Positions 38,229 to 48,740 of a stretch of 64,000 bases of DNA are shown here, piece after piece (positions within the stretch are counted from its first letter, which is position 1; each line of letters opens with the position of its first letter). The DNA lies in contig NZ_JAIUDA010000001.1 in assembly GCF_020179835.1 (NCBI RefSeq), positions 434,001-498,000 of the forward strand. Reading direction: 5' to 3'. The notes below the pieces were generated by a model, which saw only the letters and a program-made list of their open reading frames with translations, did no database searches and was not told the origin of the DNA. Made by a program: the position numbers and the translations under genes. This DNA is from Pantoea sp. alder81 (lineage in GTDB: Bacteria > Pseudomonadota > Gammaproteobacteria > Enterobacterales > Enterobacteriaceae).

Positions 38229-38310
38229 CCATCATAAGCTGCGGGCGCTTTAGCCCGCGCAATCGCACTGATGACTGCCAGCCCGGTTAACGGGAAATAA
38301 AGGAACCGAG

Positions 38311-39954
38311 ATGTCCAGCATAATTAACTCAGCGATGAGTGGGCTGAGCGCCGCACAGGCCGCATTAAGCACCACCAGTAACAACATCAGCAACTACACG
38401 GTAGCGGGTTACTCGCGTCAGACCATTTTGCTGAACCAGGCGAACAGTACCTTGTCGGGCAACAGCTATTACGGTAATGGCGTGAATGTTACGGGCGTGC
38501 AGCGCGAATATGATGAGTTCATAACTGCCCAGTTGCGCGGCTCCAGTGCCAACTACAGCGCGGTAAACACGCAATATAACCAGATTTCTAATATCGATGA
38601 CCTGCTGTCAACGTCGACCACCAGCCTGTCGACCTCGATTCAGAGCTTCTTCACCAACGTGTCGAACGTGGTGAGCAATGCAGACGATCCGTCAGCACGT
38701 CAGTCAATGCTGAGTTATGCGCAAGGGCTGGTCAATCAGTTCCAGACCACCGCGCAATACCTGACTAACATGCAAAACAGCGTCAACACGGATGTCTCAT
38801 CCAGCGTTGATCAGATTAATACCTACACCAGTCAGATTGCCGACCTTAACACGCAAATTGCCAAGCTCACCACGGCTGGCAGCGCCCCAAATGATCTTCT
38901 GGATCAACGCGATCAGCTGGTCAATAACCTGAACAACGTTGTGGGCGTTAGCGTGTCGCAGCAGGATGGCAACTATATCGTTTCCATGGGTAGCACCACT
39001 CTCGTGAACGGTAAAAACACCACGCAACTGGTGGCGATGCCATCCAGCAGCGATCCTTCGCGCACCACGGTGGGTTACGTCGATAAGACTGCGGGCAACG
39101 TGGAAATTCCGGAGAAGACGCTGACCACGGGTTCATTAGGTGGCTTACTGGCTTTCCGTACGCAGGACCTGGACACCGCGCAGAACCAACTGGGTCAGCT
39201 GGCGGCTGCATTCACCACCAGCTTCAACGCCGTGCAAACCACCGGCTATGACAGTAATGGCGATTTGGGCTCGAAATTCTTCAATATCGGCAGCCCAACC
39301 GTATTGAGCAATACCAAGAACACCGGTACCGCGGAAGTGACTGCGGCATGGTCGGACAGCAGTGCGCTGAAGGCGTCGAATTACACCGTAAGCTACGACG
39401 GCACCAACTGGTCAGTAACACGCATGTCTGACAACGTGAAAGTCACGCCGACGACAGGTACTGACACTGACGGCAATACCACGCTGAGTTTTGATGGTCT
39501 TGACCTGACAGTCAGCGGTACAGCTCAAGCCAAAGACAGTTTCCTGGTGAAACCTGTGCAAAACGTCATCAGCGGGATGTCCGTCGCGATTACCGATGAG
39601 TCGCAGATTGCGGCTGCATCGTCTGCCACCAGCGGTGAAAGTGATAACACTAACGCTCAAAAAATGCTGGCGCTACAGGATAAAAATCTGGTCAACGGCA
39701 ATGCTACCCTGGCACAAGCCTACGCCACCATCGTCAGCACCGTGGGCAACAAAACCAGCTCACTAGAGACGGCCAGCACTACTCAGGAAAACGTAGTGAC
39801 GCAGCTCACGGACCGTCAGCAATCGGTTTCCGGCGTAAACCTCGATGAAGAGTATGCCAACCTGACCAAGTATCAGCAGTTTTATATGGCCAACGCGCAG
39901 GTACTGCAGACGGCAAGTACCATTTTTAACGCGCTGATGGATATCCGCGGCTAA
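38311..39954 (+). CDS. flgK: hook-filament junction protein FlgK
   Basis: 547 residues (E. coli 547). N-terminus MSSIINSAMSGLSAAQAALST and C-terminus VNLDEEYANLTKYQQFYMANAQVL are the polymerisation helices. The middle is rich in Ser/Thr/Asn. It is chaperoned by FlgN and expressed late from the sigma-28 promoter upstream. Confidence 0.97.
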   Translation: MSSIINSAMSGLSAAQAALSTTSNNISNYTVAGYSRQTILLNQANSTLSGNSYYGNGVNVTGVQREYDEFITAQLRGSSANYSAVNTQYNQISNIDDLLSTSTTSLSTSIQSFFTNVSNVVSNADDPSARQSMLSYAQGLVNQFQTTAQYLTNMQNSVNTDVSSSVDQINTYTSQIADLNTQIAKLTTAGSAPNDLLDQRDQLVNNLNNVVGVSVSQQDGNYIVSMGSTTLVNGKNTTQLVAMPSSSDPSRTTVGYVDKTAGNVEIPEKTLTTGSLGGLLAFRTQDLDTAQNQLGQLAAAFTTSFNAVQTTGYDSNGDLGSKFFNIGSPTVLSNTKNTGTAEVTAAWSDSSALKASNYTVSYDGTNWSVTRMSDNVKVTPTTGTDTDGNTTLSFDGLDLTVSGTAQAKDSFLVKPVQNVISGMSVAITDESQIAAASSATSGESDNTNAQKMLALQDKNLVNGNATLAQAYATIVSTVGNKTSSLETASTTQENVVTQLTDRQQSVSGVNLDEEYANLTKYQQFYMANAQVLQTASTIFNALMDIRG

Positions 39955-39975
39955 GTCATCAAAGGATAAATAGCC

Positions 39976-40938
39976 ATGCGTTTAAGTACCAATATGATTT
40001 TCGACCAGCAGGTGCGCGGCATTACCGGCTCGCAATCCTCCTGGTTAAAAGTGGGCCAGCAGCTGTCGAGCGGCCTGCGTGTGAATAATCCTTCCGATGA
40101 CCCTATTGCTGCGGCAAGTTCGGTCGTCCTGGCGCAGTCGCAGGCAAAGAGTAGCCAATATGCTACCGCCCGCACCTTCGCTAACCAGAGCTTGTCGTTA
40201 GAAGAAAATACCCTGAAGGGCGTGACGTCAGCCATTCAGGACGCACAGACTACCATCGTCAATGCTTCAACCGGCACGCTCAGTGATGATGACCGTGGCT
40301 CTCTGGCGACACAATTGCAGGGGCTGCGTGACCAACTGTTGGGACTGGCGAACAGCCAGGATGCCAATGGTCGCTACATTTTTGCGGGCTATAAAACCGA
40401 AGCTGAGCCTTTCAGCGATACGGGAACGGGCGTCACCTATGTGGGTGGCACCGATGCCATCAGCCAGAAAGTCAGTGACAGCCGTACGATGACAGTAGGG
40501 AATACCGGTGATTCGGTGTTTATGTCGATCACCAGCAATGCGAAAGCTGAGCCGGACGGCAGCACCAGTGAAACTAACCTGTTTGATATGCTGGATAGCG
40601 CCATCGCAGCACTGAAGGTGCCGCAAGATGATGCTGATGATGCCACTAAGCAGACGTTTCAGGATGCGATGGATAAGACCAACCGTGGTCTGAGCAACTC
40701 CCTGAATAACGTGTTATCAGTGCGTTCTGAAGTCGGTATTAAGATGGATGAAGTTGATACGCTGGATGCACAAGGTGACACCAACGACACCATTATGGCT
40801 ACGCAGATGAGTAACCTGGTCGAAGTGGATTACACCCAAGCCATCTCCAGCTACACCATGCAACAGACCGCGCTGCAAGCGTCTTATAAGACCTTCACTG
40901 ACATGTCGAAGATGTCGCTGTTCCAGCTTAACTCATAA
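39976..40938 (+). CDS. flgL: hook-filament junction protein FlgL
   Basis: 320 residues (E. coli 317). The flagellin-like N-terminus MRLSTNMIFDQQVRGITGSQ, LSSGLRVNNPSDDPIAAA, and the C-terminus SNLVEVDYTQAISSYTMQQTALQAS are typical. It is 21 bases after flgK and followed by a terminator. Confidence 0.97.
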   Translation: MRLSTNMIFDQQVRGITGSQSSWLKVGQQLSSGLRVNNPSDDPIAAASSVVLAQSQAKSSQYATARTFANQSLSLEENTLKGVTSAIQDAQTTIVNASTGTLSDDDRGSLATQLQGLRDQLLGLANSQDANGRYIFAGYKTEAEPFSDTGTGVTYVGGTDAISQKVSDSRTMTVGNTGDSVFMSITSNAKAEPDGSTSETNLFDMLDSAIAALKVPQDDADDATKQTFQDAMDKTNRGLSNSLNNVLSVRSEVGIKMDEVDTLDAQGDTNDTIMATQMSNLVEVDYTQAISSYTMQQTALQASYKTFTDMSKMSLFQLNS

Positions 40939-40987
40939 GATCTGACATGAAAATTTGAGCGTGCTTAAACCGGGCGCGCTTAGTTTC

Positions 40988-41021
40988 TCCCACCGCCTTT
41001 CGGGGCCGTGGGATTTTTTTT
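40988..41021 (+). terminator. terminator of flgKL
   Basis: TCCCAC ... GTGGGA stem with a GC-rich interior, followed by eight or more T. Confidence 0.88.
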
Positions 41022-41082
41022 GCCTGCCCGATAGCGGTGTAAGTTCTTGATCGCGCCATCCTCGATGGCTATGCCAGGTCAA

Positions 41083-41106
41083 CCCATCACCCCATCACCC
41101 CATCAA
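41083..41106. repeat. short tandem repeat of period 8
   Basis: CCCATCAC, CCCATCAC, CCCATCAA in tandem between the flgL and rne terminators. Nothing else is evident in the 184 bases between the two terminators. Confidence 0.85.
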
Positions 41107-41153
41107 CCCTTACGCGACTTTGCTGAGAGGTGAGCGGGCAAATGGCAGGCAAT

Positions 41154-41180
41154 AAAAAACCCCGAACCAGTCGGGGTTTT
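41154..41180 (-). terminator. terminator of rne
   Basis: On minus, CCCCGA loop CTGGT TCGGGG followed by TTTTTTATT. Confidence 0.9.
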
Positions 41181-41205
41181 GTTAACGCTGAATAGCAACT
41201 AAAGC

Positions 41206-44200
41206 TTAAACGCTTTCCGGACGCGTTGCCGGTGCGGTCGCCTGATGGGTCGCACTATGACCACCCGCAGAACCACGACCTTCAAAATCAAACGGTGGGC
41301 GAACCCAATCGCTGTGACGAACGGTTTCTGGTTCCCATGCCGGGGCCGGTGCTTTGGTCATCGGCGCAGTCGCATGATGCTTCCAGCGAGTTTCAGCATT
41401 GCTCACCACGGTATCACGCGCGGCAACAGGGGCATGCGGTTCAGTCACTGGTGCAACAGGCGCTTCAGCAGCGACAGGTGCAGCCAGAACGTTTTCCACT
41501 TGCGCTTCAACCGCAGGAGCAACATCAGCCGGTGCCTGTACAGCCGCTTCGACAGCTTCACTGACGCGTGGCGCGACAGGTTCAGCGGCAGCTTCGGTCA
41601 CTTCAGCAGCAGGTGCCGCTTCAGCCGATGCCTCTGCAACAGCTGGAGCAGATGCCTCTTCAACCGCTGGGACTGCCTTAGCCGACGCCTCTTCAACCGA
41701 AGGAACGACTTGAGCCGGTGCAGATGTAGCGGCAGGAACTGATTCAGCCGGAACATCTGCAACTGCATTAGAAGTTACGGTTTCAGCCGGCGCAGCTGTC
41801 ACTTCATCAGCCGGTACGGCTTCAGCAGCGGTTTCTTGCGCAGTCTGCTCAACAGCAGCAGAAATCACAGCAGGCTCTTCGTTAACCGGCGCAGCGACAG
41901 GTGTCAGATCATCGGTATTCACCACTGGCACTTCAGTGTGTGCCTGCGGCTCAGACTGATGAACCGCTTCTTGCGCAGCTGGCTGAGCAACGTGTTCTGC
42001 TGCTGCCGCAACCGGCAGTGCCGCCGATTCATCGGTATGTTGATAGCTGTAATCAGGCATTTCGTTCAGCGCTTCCTGTGAGGAGAACTGATCGTGGGTC
42101 TGGGCAACCGGGTAGGTAATCCAGACTTTGCCTGAAGCCATCTCTGGAGAAGCCGCAGCAGATTCCAGTGGCATTGCAGATTGCGTTGGGTAACGCTCAT
42201 CACGATAGCGACGACGACGTTGGCCGCTAACGCGCAGGTGACGTGGTGAACGACGTGAACGGCGCGGCATATTGGCGTTATCACGGTTCTCGTTGTCTTC
42301 CTGTTCGTCCTGCGCGACGTCAGATTGCTCATTGAACGCAGTGCGTTGCGCATTTTCAACAACGGCTTCAGTCGCTGCTGGCGTTGGAATAGCCGCTGCG
42401 AATTCAGTTGTATCCCCTACGCGGACACGCTGGTTAAGCTGACGCGGTTTGCGACGCGGCATAACCTGCACACGTTCTTCTTCCTGCGCAACGTTCTCAT
42501 CAACGATATCGGTCTGAACTACGGTTTCAGCGACTTTTTGATCCTGCTGCTGATTACGTTTCTCATCCTGACGACGACGCTGGCGTTCAGCACGCTGTTC
42601 GCGACGTTGCTGTTGCTGCTCATCACGCTGCTGCAGTTGCTCATCGGTCAGCGCTGGACGTTCACCACGAGGCTCGTTCTGACGCTTGTTACGACGATTG
42701 TCCTGATTATCACGCGGCTCGCGGGCTTCACGTGGTTCGCGCGATTCGCGTGGTTCACGCGCTTCACGAGATTCACGTGGTTCACGGGCTTCGCGACCCT
42801 GAGAATTTTCACCGTTGCGCGGGGTGCGATCACGGCGATTATTGCTACGGCGGTTGTTGCGGCGGTCACCACGTTGCTGATTGTTCTCACTTTCAGCGGC
42901 TTTCTCTTCTGGCTTCGCTTCAACCGGTGCAGCAGCAGGCGCGTCGCCAGCAAACAGTTTCTTCAAACCACCTAACAGACGAGCGACGAAGCCGGTGCTG
43001 GCAACAGCAGGCGCGGCAGCAGCAGCCGGTTTCACATCAGCTTTAACCACAGAAGGGATTTCTTTTTCCACTTCAACCGGTGCCGGCGGCGCATCTGGCA
43101 TCACAAAGGCGGCCAGCGCTGGCTGCTCAGGGCGACGACGTTCAGCGTGTTCTTCTTCAGAAGGCAGCGCCATCTCAGCTTCGTGCAGCTTCGGCAGATG
43201 GTAAGACAGCGTCTGCGTTTCTTCGCCTTTGCGCACGCGCAGTACAGAGTAGTGCGGCGTTTCCATCTGATCGTTTGGCACGATGATGGCACGCACGCCA
43301 CCCTGGCGTTTCTCGATCGCACTGACTGCATCACGTTTTTCGTTCAGCAAGTAAGAGGCGACGGGCACAGGCACAATGGCATGCACTTCTTTAGTGTTGT
43401 CTTTCAGCGCTTCTTCTTCAATCAGACGCAAGATAGACAGTGACAGCGATTCGTTATCACGGATGGTGCCGGTACCGCTACAGCGTGGGCACACGTGATG
43501 GCTGGATTCACCCAATGATGGGCTAAGACGCTGACGCGACATTTCCAGCAGGCCGAAGCGCGAAATGTGGCTGATTTGAATGCGTGCACGATCCTGACGT
43601 ACCGCTTCACGCAGACGGTTTTCTACCGCGCGCTGGTGACGAACAGGGGTCATGTCGATGAAGTCGATAACGATCAGGCCGCCGAGGTCACGCAGGCGTA
43701 ACTGACGGGCGATTTCATCAGCCGCTTCGAGGTTGGTATTAAATGCCGTTTCTTCGATGTCACCACCGCGTGTTGCACGGGCGGAGTTGATATCGATCGC
43801 TGTCAGTGCTTCGGTGCTGTCGATAACAATCGAACCACCAGAAGGCAAGCGAACTTCACGCTGGAAAGCGGATTCAATTTGCGATTCGATTTGGTAGTGG
43901 CTAAACAGCGGAATTTCACCGGTGTACAGTTTGATTTTGCTGCTGAAGTCCGGACGACCGAGTGCAGCGATATGCTGACGCGCCAGTTCCAGAACTTTAG
44001 GGTTATCGATAAGAATCTCACCGATATCCTGACGCAGGTAGTCGCGGAAGGCACGCACGATCACGTTACTTTCCTGATGGATCAGGAACGGAGCTGGGCG
44101 GTTTTCAGCGGCTTTTTTGATCGCTTCCCAGTGCTTCAAACGGAAGCTCAGGTCCCACTGCAGGGATTCGGCAGATTTGCCTACGCCCGCAGTACGCACG

Positions 44201-44700
44201 ATCAAACCCATACCGTCTGGCAGTTCCAGCGCGGACAGCGCTTCTTTCAGTTCGGTACGATCGTCACCTTCAATACGGCGAGAGATGCCACCCGCACGCG
44301 GGTTGTTCGGCATCAGGACTAAGTAGCTACCGGCCAGAGAAATGAAGGTGGTTAATGCAGCACCTTTATTTCCGCGTTCCTCTTTATCGATTTGAACGAT
44401 AACTTCCTGACCTTCACGCAACACCTCTTTGATGTTTGGACGGCCGTGTGCGTTGTAATTAGCAGGGAAGTATTCGCGGGAAATTTCTTTCAGAGGGAGG
44501 AAACCGTGACGTTCAGCACCATAATCGACAAATGCCGCTTCGAGGCTGGGTTCAACACGGGTGATCTTACCTTTGTAGATATTGGCTTTTTTCTGCTCGT
44601 GTCCTGGGCTTTCGATATCCAGATCGTACAGACGTTGGCCGTCAACAAGGGCAACGCGCAACTCTTCCTGCTGAGATGCGTTAATTAACATTCTTTTCAT
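41206..44700 (-). CDS. rne: ribonuclease E
   Basis: 1164 residues (E. coli 1061). Endonuclease that starts mRNA decay and processes 9S and tRNA precursors; it scaffolds the degradosome at the membrane. The catalytic half has an S1 domain ([20 protein letters not shown]), catalytic Asp residues in ALTAIDINS and LIVIDFIDM, and the Zn-link CPRCSGTG. The unstructured half holds the membrane helix ([16 protein letters not shown]), an Arg/Glu/Pro repeat near residues 640-690, RNA-binding arginine tracts, and a long Ala/Val/Glu/Pro repeat. It ends in the PNPase-binding tail ([29 protein letters not shown]). The extra length lies in the repeats. Confidence 0.98.
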   Translation of the reverse strand: MKRMLINASQQEELRVALVDGQRLYDLDIESPGHEQKKANIYKGKITRVEPSLEAAFVDYGAERHGFLPLKEISREYFPANYNAHGRPNIKEVLREGQEVIVQIDKEERGNKGAALTTFISLAGSYLVLMPNNPRAGGISRRIEGDDRTELKEALSALELPDGMGLIVRTAGVGKSAESLQWDLSFRLKHWEAIKKAAENRPAPFLIHQESNVIVRAFRDYLRQDIGEILIDNPKVLELARQHIAALGRPDFSSKIKLYTGEIPLFSHYQIESQIESAFQREVRLPSGGSIVIDSTEALTAIDINSARATRGGDIEETAFNTNLEAADEIARQLRLRDLGGLIVIDFIDMTPVRHQRAVENRLREAVRQDRARIQISHISRFGLLEMSRQRLSPSLGESSHHVCPRCSGTGTIRDNESLSLSILRLIEEEALKDNTKEVHAIVPVPVASYLLNEKRDAVSAIEKRQGGVRAIIVPNDQMETPHYSVLRVRKGEETQTLSYHLPKLHEAEMALPSEEEHAERRRPEQPALAAFVMPDAPPAPVEVEKEIPSVVKADVKPAAAAAPAVASTGFVARLLGGLKKLFAGDAPAAAPVEAKPEEKAAESENNQQRGDRRNNRRSNNRRDRTPRNGENSQGREAREPRESREAREPRESREPREAREPRDNQDNRRNKRQNEPRGERPALTDEQLQQRDEQQQQRREQRAERQRRRQDEKRNQQQDQKVAETVVQTDIVDENVAQEEERVQVMPRRKPRQLNQRVRVGDTTEFAAAIPTPAATEAVVENAQRTAFNEQSDVAQDEQEDNENRDNANMPRRSRRSPRHLRVSGQRRRRYRDERYPTQSAMPLESAAASPEMASGKVWITYPVAQTHDQFSSQEALNEMPDYSYQHTDESAALPVAAAAEHVAQPAAQEAVHQSEPQAHTEVPVVNTDDLTPVAAPVNEEPAVISAAVEQTAQETAAEAVPADEVTAAPAETVTSNAVADVPAESVPAATSAPAQVVPSVEEASAKAVPAVEEASAPAVAEASAEAAPAAEVTEAAAEPVAPRVSEAVEAAVQAPADVAPAVEAQVENVLAAPVAAEAPVAPVTEPHAPVAARDTVVSNAETRWKHHATAPMTKAPAPAWEPETVRHSDWVRPPFDFEGRGSAGGHSATHQATAPATRPESV
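42719..42800. repeat. triplet-rich repeat coding Arg-Glu-(Pro/Ala/Ser) units in rne
   Basis: In-frame near-repeats of 9-12 bases encode [23 protein letters not shown] sequence in the C-terminal half of RNase E. Such a tract can gain or lose units without a frameshift. Confidence 0.8.
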
Positions 44701-45060
44701 CGTGACTTACTCGTTATTCTCACATGAGTGATGTAGCTGCGGGCATCGTTACCCTGGACGAGAATCAACCGATGGCCCCGTGTCTTAATGCACTGACGTC
44801 AACCTCACGGTTGTCGGCGGCTAAAGGGGCGCAAATCTTGTCGGTGGCCTGTTTTTCATAAGGAAAAACAGCGCCTGAAGGTGGAATAGCTATAGTAAAT
44901 TCAGAAATCCACACATCCCAGTCTGTCGTCCAGGCTGCAACCCGCAGCCCGCTAAGTGCCTGATTTAACATTACGTCTTACGCCATTGCTGCGTGTCCGT
45001 TCAATCCGGCAAAATGACTTATTTCGCTCTTTATCCTGCCTGGATTTTTCCAGGGCAGAA
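44701..45060 (-). promoter_or_regulatory. rne 5' leader with autoregulatory hairpins
   Basis: On the minus strand upstream of rne, the segment over 44765-44825 reads GCCGCCGACAACCGTGAGG, then GTGCATTAAGACACGGGGCC and ATCGGTTGATTC. I recall this as close to the E. coli rne leader, where hairpins hp2 and hp3 are bound by RNase E to limit its own mRNA. The initiation codon context GAATAACGAGTAAGTCACGATG also fits. The 5' end is approximate, taken from the 361-nt E. coli leader. The remaining bases to rluC (45061-45272) hold no gene I can support. Confidence 0.7.
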
Positions 45061-45272
45061 ACACCTGCATTATTCCATTGCTCACTCACATATAGCAAGG
45101 CGACTTTTGCCGAGCTGTGAAGTTTGTGCATCCTTAACCTGTTCATTTGCAGGGCTTAACATCGCATCGGTGAAAAAGTCATCATTATGACCTTTTGCCA
45201 ACGCGACAAAGAGAGAGTTAAGCACAGAAAAAGGGGTGGCGCTATCCAGGGACACTATTTAGAATCGCCGCC

Positions 45273-46229
45273 ATGAAAACTGAGAATCCCGGCGTACTTT
45301 ATGTCGCCATTACGGCTGAAAATGCCGAACAACGTATTGATAACTTTTTGCGCACTCAGCTCAAAGGTGTGCCGAAAAGTATGATTTATCGCATCTTGCG
45401 TAAAGGCGAGGTGCGCGTGAATAAAGGACGCGTGAAGCCGGAATATAAACTGCAGGCGGGGGATGAAGTGCGTATTCCACCGGTGCGTGTGGCCGAGCGT
45501 GAAGAGCAGACGGTATCACCGAAACTCGATAAGGTTGCCGCGCTGGCAAATGCCATCCTTTATGAGGACGATCATCTGCTGGTGCTGAACAAGCCATCGG
45601 GCACGGCGGTGCATGGTGGTAGCGGCCTCAGCTTTGGTGTGATTGAAGGCTTGCGCGCGCTGCGTCCTGAAGCCCGTTTCCTCGAGCTGGTGCATCGTCT
45701 TGACCGTGACACCTCCGGTATTCTGCTGGTGGCAAAAAAACGTTCTGCGCTGCGTTCGCTGCACGAGCAGTTACGTGAAAAAGGCATGCAGAAGGATTAT
45801 CTGGCGCTGGTGCGCGGTGACTGGCCTTCACATTTGAAAGTGGTGCAGGCGCCGCTGCTGAAAAACATTTTGCAAAGCGGTGAGCGTGTCGTTCGCGTCA
45901 ATGCGGAAGGCAAACCATCTGAAACCCGATTCAAAGTGGAAGAGCGTTTTGGTTTCGCCACCCTGGTAAAAGCCAGTCCGGTGACCGGGCGCACGCACCA
46001 GATTCGCGTGCACACGCTGCATGGTGGGCATCCGATCGCCTTTGACGATCGCTATGGCGATCGGGACTTTGATCGTCAGCTGGCGTCAACCGGCCTGGGA
46101 CGATTGTTCCTGCATGCTGCAGCGCTGACGTTTACCCATCCCAATACCGGCGAAGTCCTGCGGATGGAAGCGCCACTGGATAACGCGCTGAAACACTGCC
46201 TGGCGCAGTTGCGTCAGAAAAAAGCTTAA
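45273..46229 (+). CDS. rluC: 23S rRNA pseudouridine(955/2504/2580) synthase
   Basis: 318 residues (E. coli 319). An N-terminal S4 RNA-binding domain ([34 protein letters not shown] region, residues about 16-50) precedes the catalytic domain with the Asp in [14 protein letters not shown] and the substrate segment [12 protein letters not shown]. It modifies three sites in 23S rRNA. It is divergent from rne, as in E. coli. Confidence 0.97.
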   Translation: MKTENPGVLYVAITAENAEQRIDNFLRTQLKGVPKSMIYRILRKGEVRVNKGRVKPEYKLQAGDEVRIPPVRVAEREEQTVSPKLDKVAALANAILYEDDHLLVLNKPSGTAVHGGSGLSFGVIEGLRALRPEARFLELVHRLDRDTSGILLVAKKRSALRSLHEQLREKGMQKDYLALVRGDWPSHLKVVQAPLLKNILQSGERVVRVNAEGKPSETRFKVEERFGFATLVKASPVTGRTHQIRVHTLHGGHPIAFDDRYGDRDFDRQLASTGLGRLFLHAAALTFTHPNTGEVLRMEAPLDNALKHCLAQLRQKKA

Positions 46230-46235
46230 TTCAGC

Positions 46236-46269
46236 GGGCATCAACCCAATGCGTTGATGCCCACTTTTA
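46236..46269 (+). terminator. terminator of rluC, overlapping the yceF 3' end
   Basis: GGGCATCAAC (46236-46245), 7-base loop, GTTGATGCCC (46253-46262), then acTTTT. The right arm covers the last codons of the convergent yceF. Confidence 0.8.
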
Positions 46270-46822
46270 TCAGCATCTCATTTAAAGCCATCAGCGGTAG
46301 TCCAATCAACGTATTGGGATCGCGCCCCTCCAACCGCTCAAACAAGCAAATTCCCATGCCTTCGCTTTTAAAGCTGCCCGCACAATTTAACGGCTGCTCT
46401 TTTTCGACATAGTGACGGATTTCTTCCGGACTTAAGTGCCGAAAATGTACATTGAACGGTTCGCAAATCACCTGTTGTTGTGCCGTTTGCGGCTGAATCA
46501 GTGCGAGCCCGGTATAAAACGTGATCGCTTTGCCACTGGCAGAAGCCAATTGCCGGCAAGCATTCTCCACCGTATGCGGTTTTCCGGTGATAGTGCCGTC
46601 GAGCACACAGACCTGATCGGAACCAATGATCCAGCTCTGTGGGTGCAGCGCGGCGAGCGCCTGTGCTTTTGCCAGCGCTAAGCGTTGCACTAACTGCGGA
46701 GCAGTTTCATTCGGTTGCGGCGTTTCATCGCAATCAGGCGCAACGGCGATAAAAGGCAGGCCAAGCTTGCTCAGCAATGCCTGACGGAACGGGGAAGTGG
46801 AGGCTAGAATTAACGGTGTCAT
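46241..46822 (-). CDS. yceF: 7-methyl-GTP pyrophosphatase, Maf family
   Basis: 193 residues (E. coli YceF 194). A nucleotide pyrophosphatase that cleans non-canonical nucleotides. N-terminal [19 protein letters not shown] and [12 protein letters not shown] with the catalytic Asp are the Maf signatures. [20 protein letters not shown] is the C-terminal block. It is divergent from yceD. Confidence 0.95.
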   Translation of the reverse strand: MTPLILASTSPFRQALLSKLGLPFIAVAPDCDETPQPNETAPQLVQRLALAKAQALAALHPQSWIIGSDQVCVLDGTITGKPHTVENACRQLASASGKAITFYTGLALIQPQTAQQQVICEPFNVHFRHLSPEEIRHYVEKEQPLNCAGSFKSEGMGICLFERLEGRDPNTLIGLPLMALNEMLIKVGINALG

Positions 46823-46927
46823 GATTTTTTTTCAGAATTGATAGCGTAAAGATGACAGGCATTTTAAACTATGCGCCGCACTGGATGCGACTAACGGGTG
46901 AAAGATGCTGTAAACCGGCCTTTTTCT

Positions 46928-46956
46928 TTGACTCTATGACGTTACAAAGTTAATAT
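46928..46956 (+). promoter_or_regulatory. sigma70 promoter of the yceD-rpmF-fab operon
   Basis: -35 TTGACT (46928-46933), 17-bp spacer, -10 TAATAT (46951-46956). The expected start site at about 46963 is only about 3 bases before the yceD ATG at 46966. Confidence 0.8.
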
Positions 46957-46965
46957 GCGCGCCCT

Positions 46966-47487
46966 ATGCAAAAGGTAAAATTACCCCTGACGATCGATGT
47001 GGCCCGCGCCGCGCAAAAGCGCCTTGATTACCAAGGTGTGTATGCACCTGAATTGGTGGCGCGCCTGGCCGACACGGTCGTGAGTGTGGACAGTGATGTG
47101 GAATGCACCATGTCGTTTGCGATTGACAACCAGCGCTTAGCCGTTCTGCAAGGAACAGCTGATGCGCAGGTGACATTGTCTTGTCAACGCTGCAACCAGT
47201 CATTCCCTCATGCTGTTCACGTAAGCTATTGCTTCAGTCCTGTCTCTTCTGATGAGCAGGCCGAGGCACTGCCGGAAGCTTACGAGCCAGTTGATATCAA
47301 TGATTTCGGCGAAATCGACTTGCTGGCAGTTATCGAAGATGAACTCATCCTCGCGCTGCCTGTAGTTCCGGTGCATGATTCTGAACACTGTGAAGTGTCC
47401 GACGCGGACATGGTATTTGGTAAGTTGCCTGCAGAGGCAGAAAAACCGAATCCATTTGCCGTATTAGCCAGTTTAAAGCGTAAGTAA
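46966..47487 (+). CDS. yceD: YceD family protein (DUF177), 23S rRNA accumulation factor
   Basis: 173 residues, as in E. coli. It has the family zinc-type CxxC pair ([10 protein letters not shown]), an acidic middle ([37 protein letters not shown]) that I quote only as a region near residues 90-125, and the tail [13 protein letters not shown]. Orthologues influence 23S rRNA levels in plants and bacteria. It is always upstream of rpmF. The start has no Shine-Dalgarno and sits almost at the predicted transcript 5' end. Confidence 0.94.
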   Translation: MQKVKLPLTIDVARAAQKRLDYQGVYAPELVARLADTVVSVDSDVECTMSFAIDNQRLAVLQGTADAQVTLSCQRCNQSFPHAVHVSYCFSPVSSDEQAEALPEAYEPVDINDFGEIDLLAVIEDELILALPVVPVHDSEHCEVSDADMVFGKLPAEAEKPNPFAVLASLKRK

Positions 47488-47501
47488 TAGGAGTAAGGTC
47501 C

Positions 47502-47672
47502 ATGGCCGTACAACAGAATAAACCAACCCGTTCTAAGCGTGGTATGCGTCGTTCGCACGATGCGCTGACCACCGCAGCTCTGTCAGTAGATAAAGTTTCT
47601 GGTGAAACTCATCTGCGTCACCATATCACTGCGGATGGTTACTACCGCGGTCGCAAGGTTATCACCAAGTAA
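47502..47672 (+). CDS. rpmF: 50S ribosomal protein bL32
   Basis: 56 residues plus stop. The sequence [20 protein letters not shown] is diagnostic. AGGAG is about 6 nt from the start. It links ribosome and lipid synthesis: the same transcript continues into plsX and the fab genes, 27 bases downstream. Confidence 0.97.
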   Translation: MAVQQNKPTRSKRGMRRSHDALTTAALSVDKVSGETHLRHHITADGYYRGRKVITK

Positions 47673-47699
47673 TTCTTTGCGGTTACGCAAGGCGATACC

Positions 47700-48740
47700 T
47701 TGACACGTTTGACCCTGGCAGTTGATGCCATGGGCGGGGATTTCGGTCCCTGCGTGACAGTGCCTGCATCCTTGCAGGCACTGGCCTCTCATACGCATCT
47801 GGTTCTTCTTCTGGTCGGTGATCCCGACATCATCTCGTCATTTCTTGCCAAAGCGGATTCCTCATTACTGGGGCGTGTGCAGGTTATTCCTGCCGAATCG
47901 GTTATTGCAAGTGATGCTAAACCTTCACAAGCCATTCGAAACAGTCGCGGCAGCTCGATGCGCGTGGCGTTAGAGTTGGTGAAAGAGGGACAAGCACAAG
48001 CCTGTGTCAGTGCCGGTAATACCGGTGCGTTAATGGGCTTGGCTAAAATGTTGTTGAAGCCGCTGGAAGGTATTGAGCGACCTGCGCTGATGACGGTGTT
48101 GCCGCATCAACAACAGGGCAAAACAGTGGTGCTGGATCTTGGCGCAAATGTAGAATCGGATAGCGATATGCTGGTGCAGTTTGCCATCATGGGCGCTGTC
48201 ATGGCCGAGGAAGTGCTGGAAATCGACAGACCGCGTGTCGCACTGCTCAACATTGGGCAGGAAGAGACAAAGGGCCTGGAAACGATTCGCACAGCATCTG
48301 CGGTGCTGCGAGACACGCCGCAAATCAACTATATTGGTTATCTTGAGGGGAACGATCTCCTCACCGGCAAGACGGATGTGCTGGTTTGTGATGGCTTCGT
48401 GGGAAACGTCACGCTTAAAACCATGGAAGGCGTGGTAAGAATGTTTCTTTCTCTGCTCAAGTCGTCAGAGGATGGAAAAAAACGGGCCTGGTGGCTGAAA
48501 TGGGTAGGGCGCTGGTTGCAAAAGCGCCTGGCTAAACGTTTCGGTCATCTCAACCCCGACCAGTACAACGGCGCTTGTCTGTTAGGATTGCGCGGAACAG
48601 TGATCAAAAGCCACGGTGCGGCGAATCAACGTGCGTTTGCCGTGGCGATAGAGCAGGCAGAGCAGGCGGTGCGCAGGCAAGTCCCAGAGAGGATTGCGGC
48701 GCGCCTTGACGCTGTATTAGCCAGGAGTGACAAAGCGTAG
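47700..48740 (+). CDS. plsX: phosphate acyltransferase PlsX
   Basis: 346 residues. It makes acyl-phosphate from acyl-ACP for phospholipid synthesis. The start is TTG at 47700 ([16 protein letters not shown] aligns with the E. coli protein). Conserved blocks are [50 protein letters not shown] and [13 protein letters not shown]. It abuts fabH with no gap. Confidence 0.97.
   Translation: MTRLTLAVDAMGGDFGPCVTVPASLQALASHTHLVLLLVGDPDIISSFLAKADSSLLGRVQVIPAESVIASDAKPSQAIRNSRGSSMRVALELVKEGQAQACVSAGNTGALMGLAKMLLKPLEGIERPALMTVLPHQQQGKTVVLDLGANVESDSDMLVQFAIMGAVMAEEVLEIDRPRVALLNIGQEETKGLETIRTASAVLRDTPQINYIGYLEGNDLLTGKTDVLVCDGFVGNVTLKTMEGVVRMFLSLLKSSEDGKKRAWWLKWVGRWLQKRLAKRFGHLNPDQYNGACLLGLRGTVIKSHGAANQRAFAVAIEQAEQAVRRQVPERIAARLDAVLARSDKA

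Noticed and set aside
42325..42975. 216-codon open frame antisense to rne
   Set aside because: It is the mirror of the Arg/Glu-rich tracts of RNase E; composition is implausible (Thr/Leu/Phe runs) and no ribosome site is seen.
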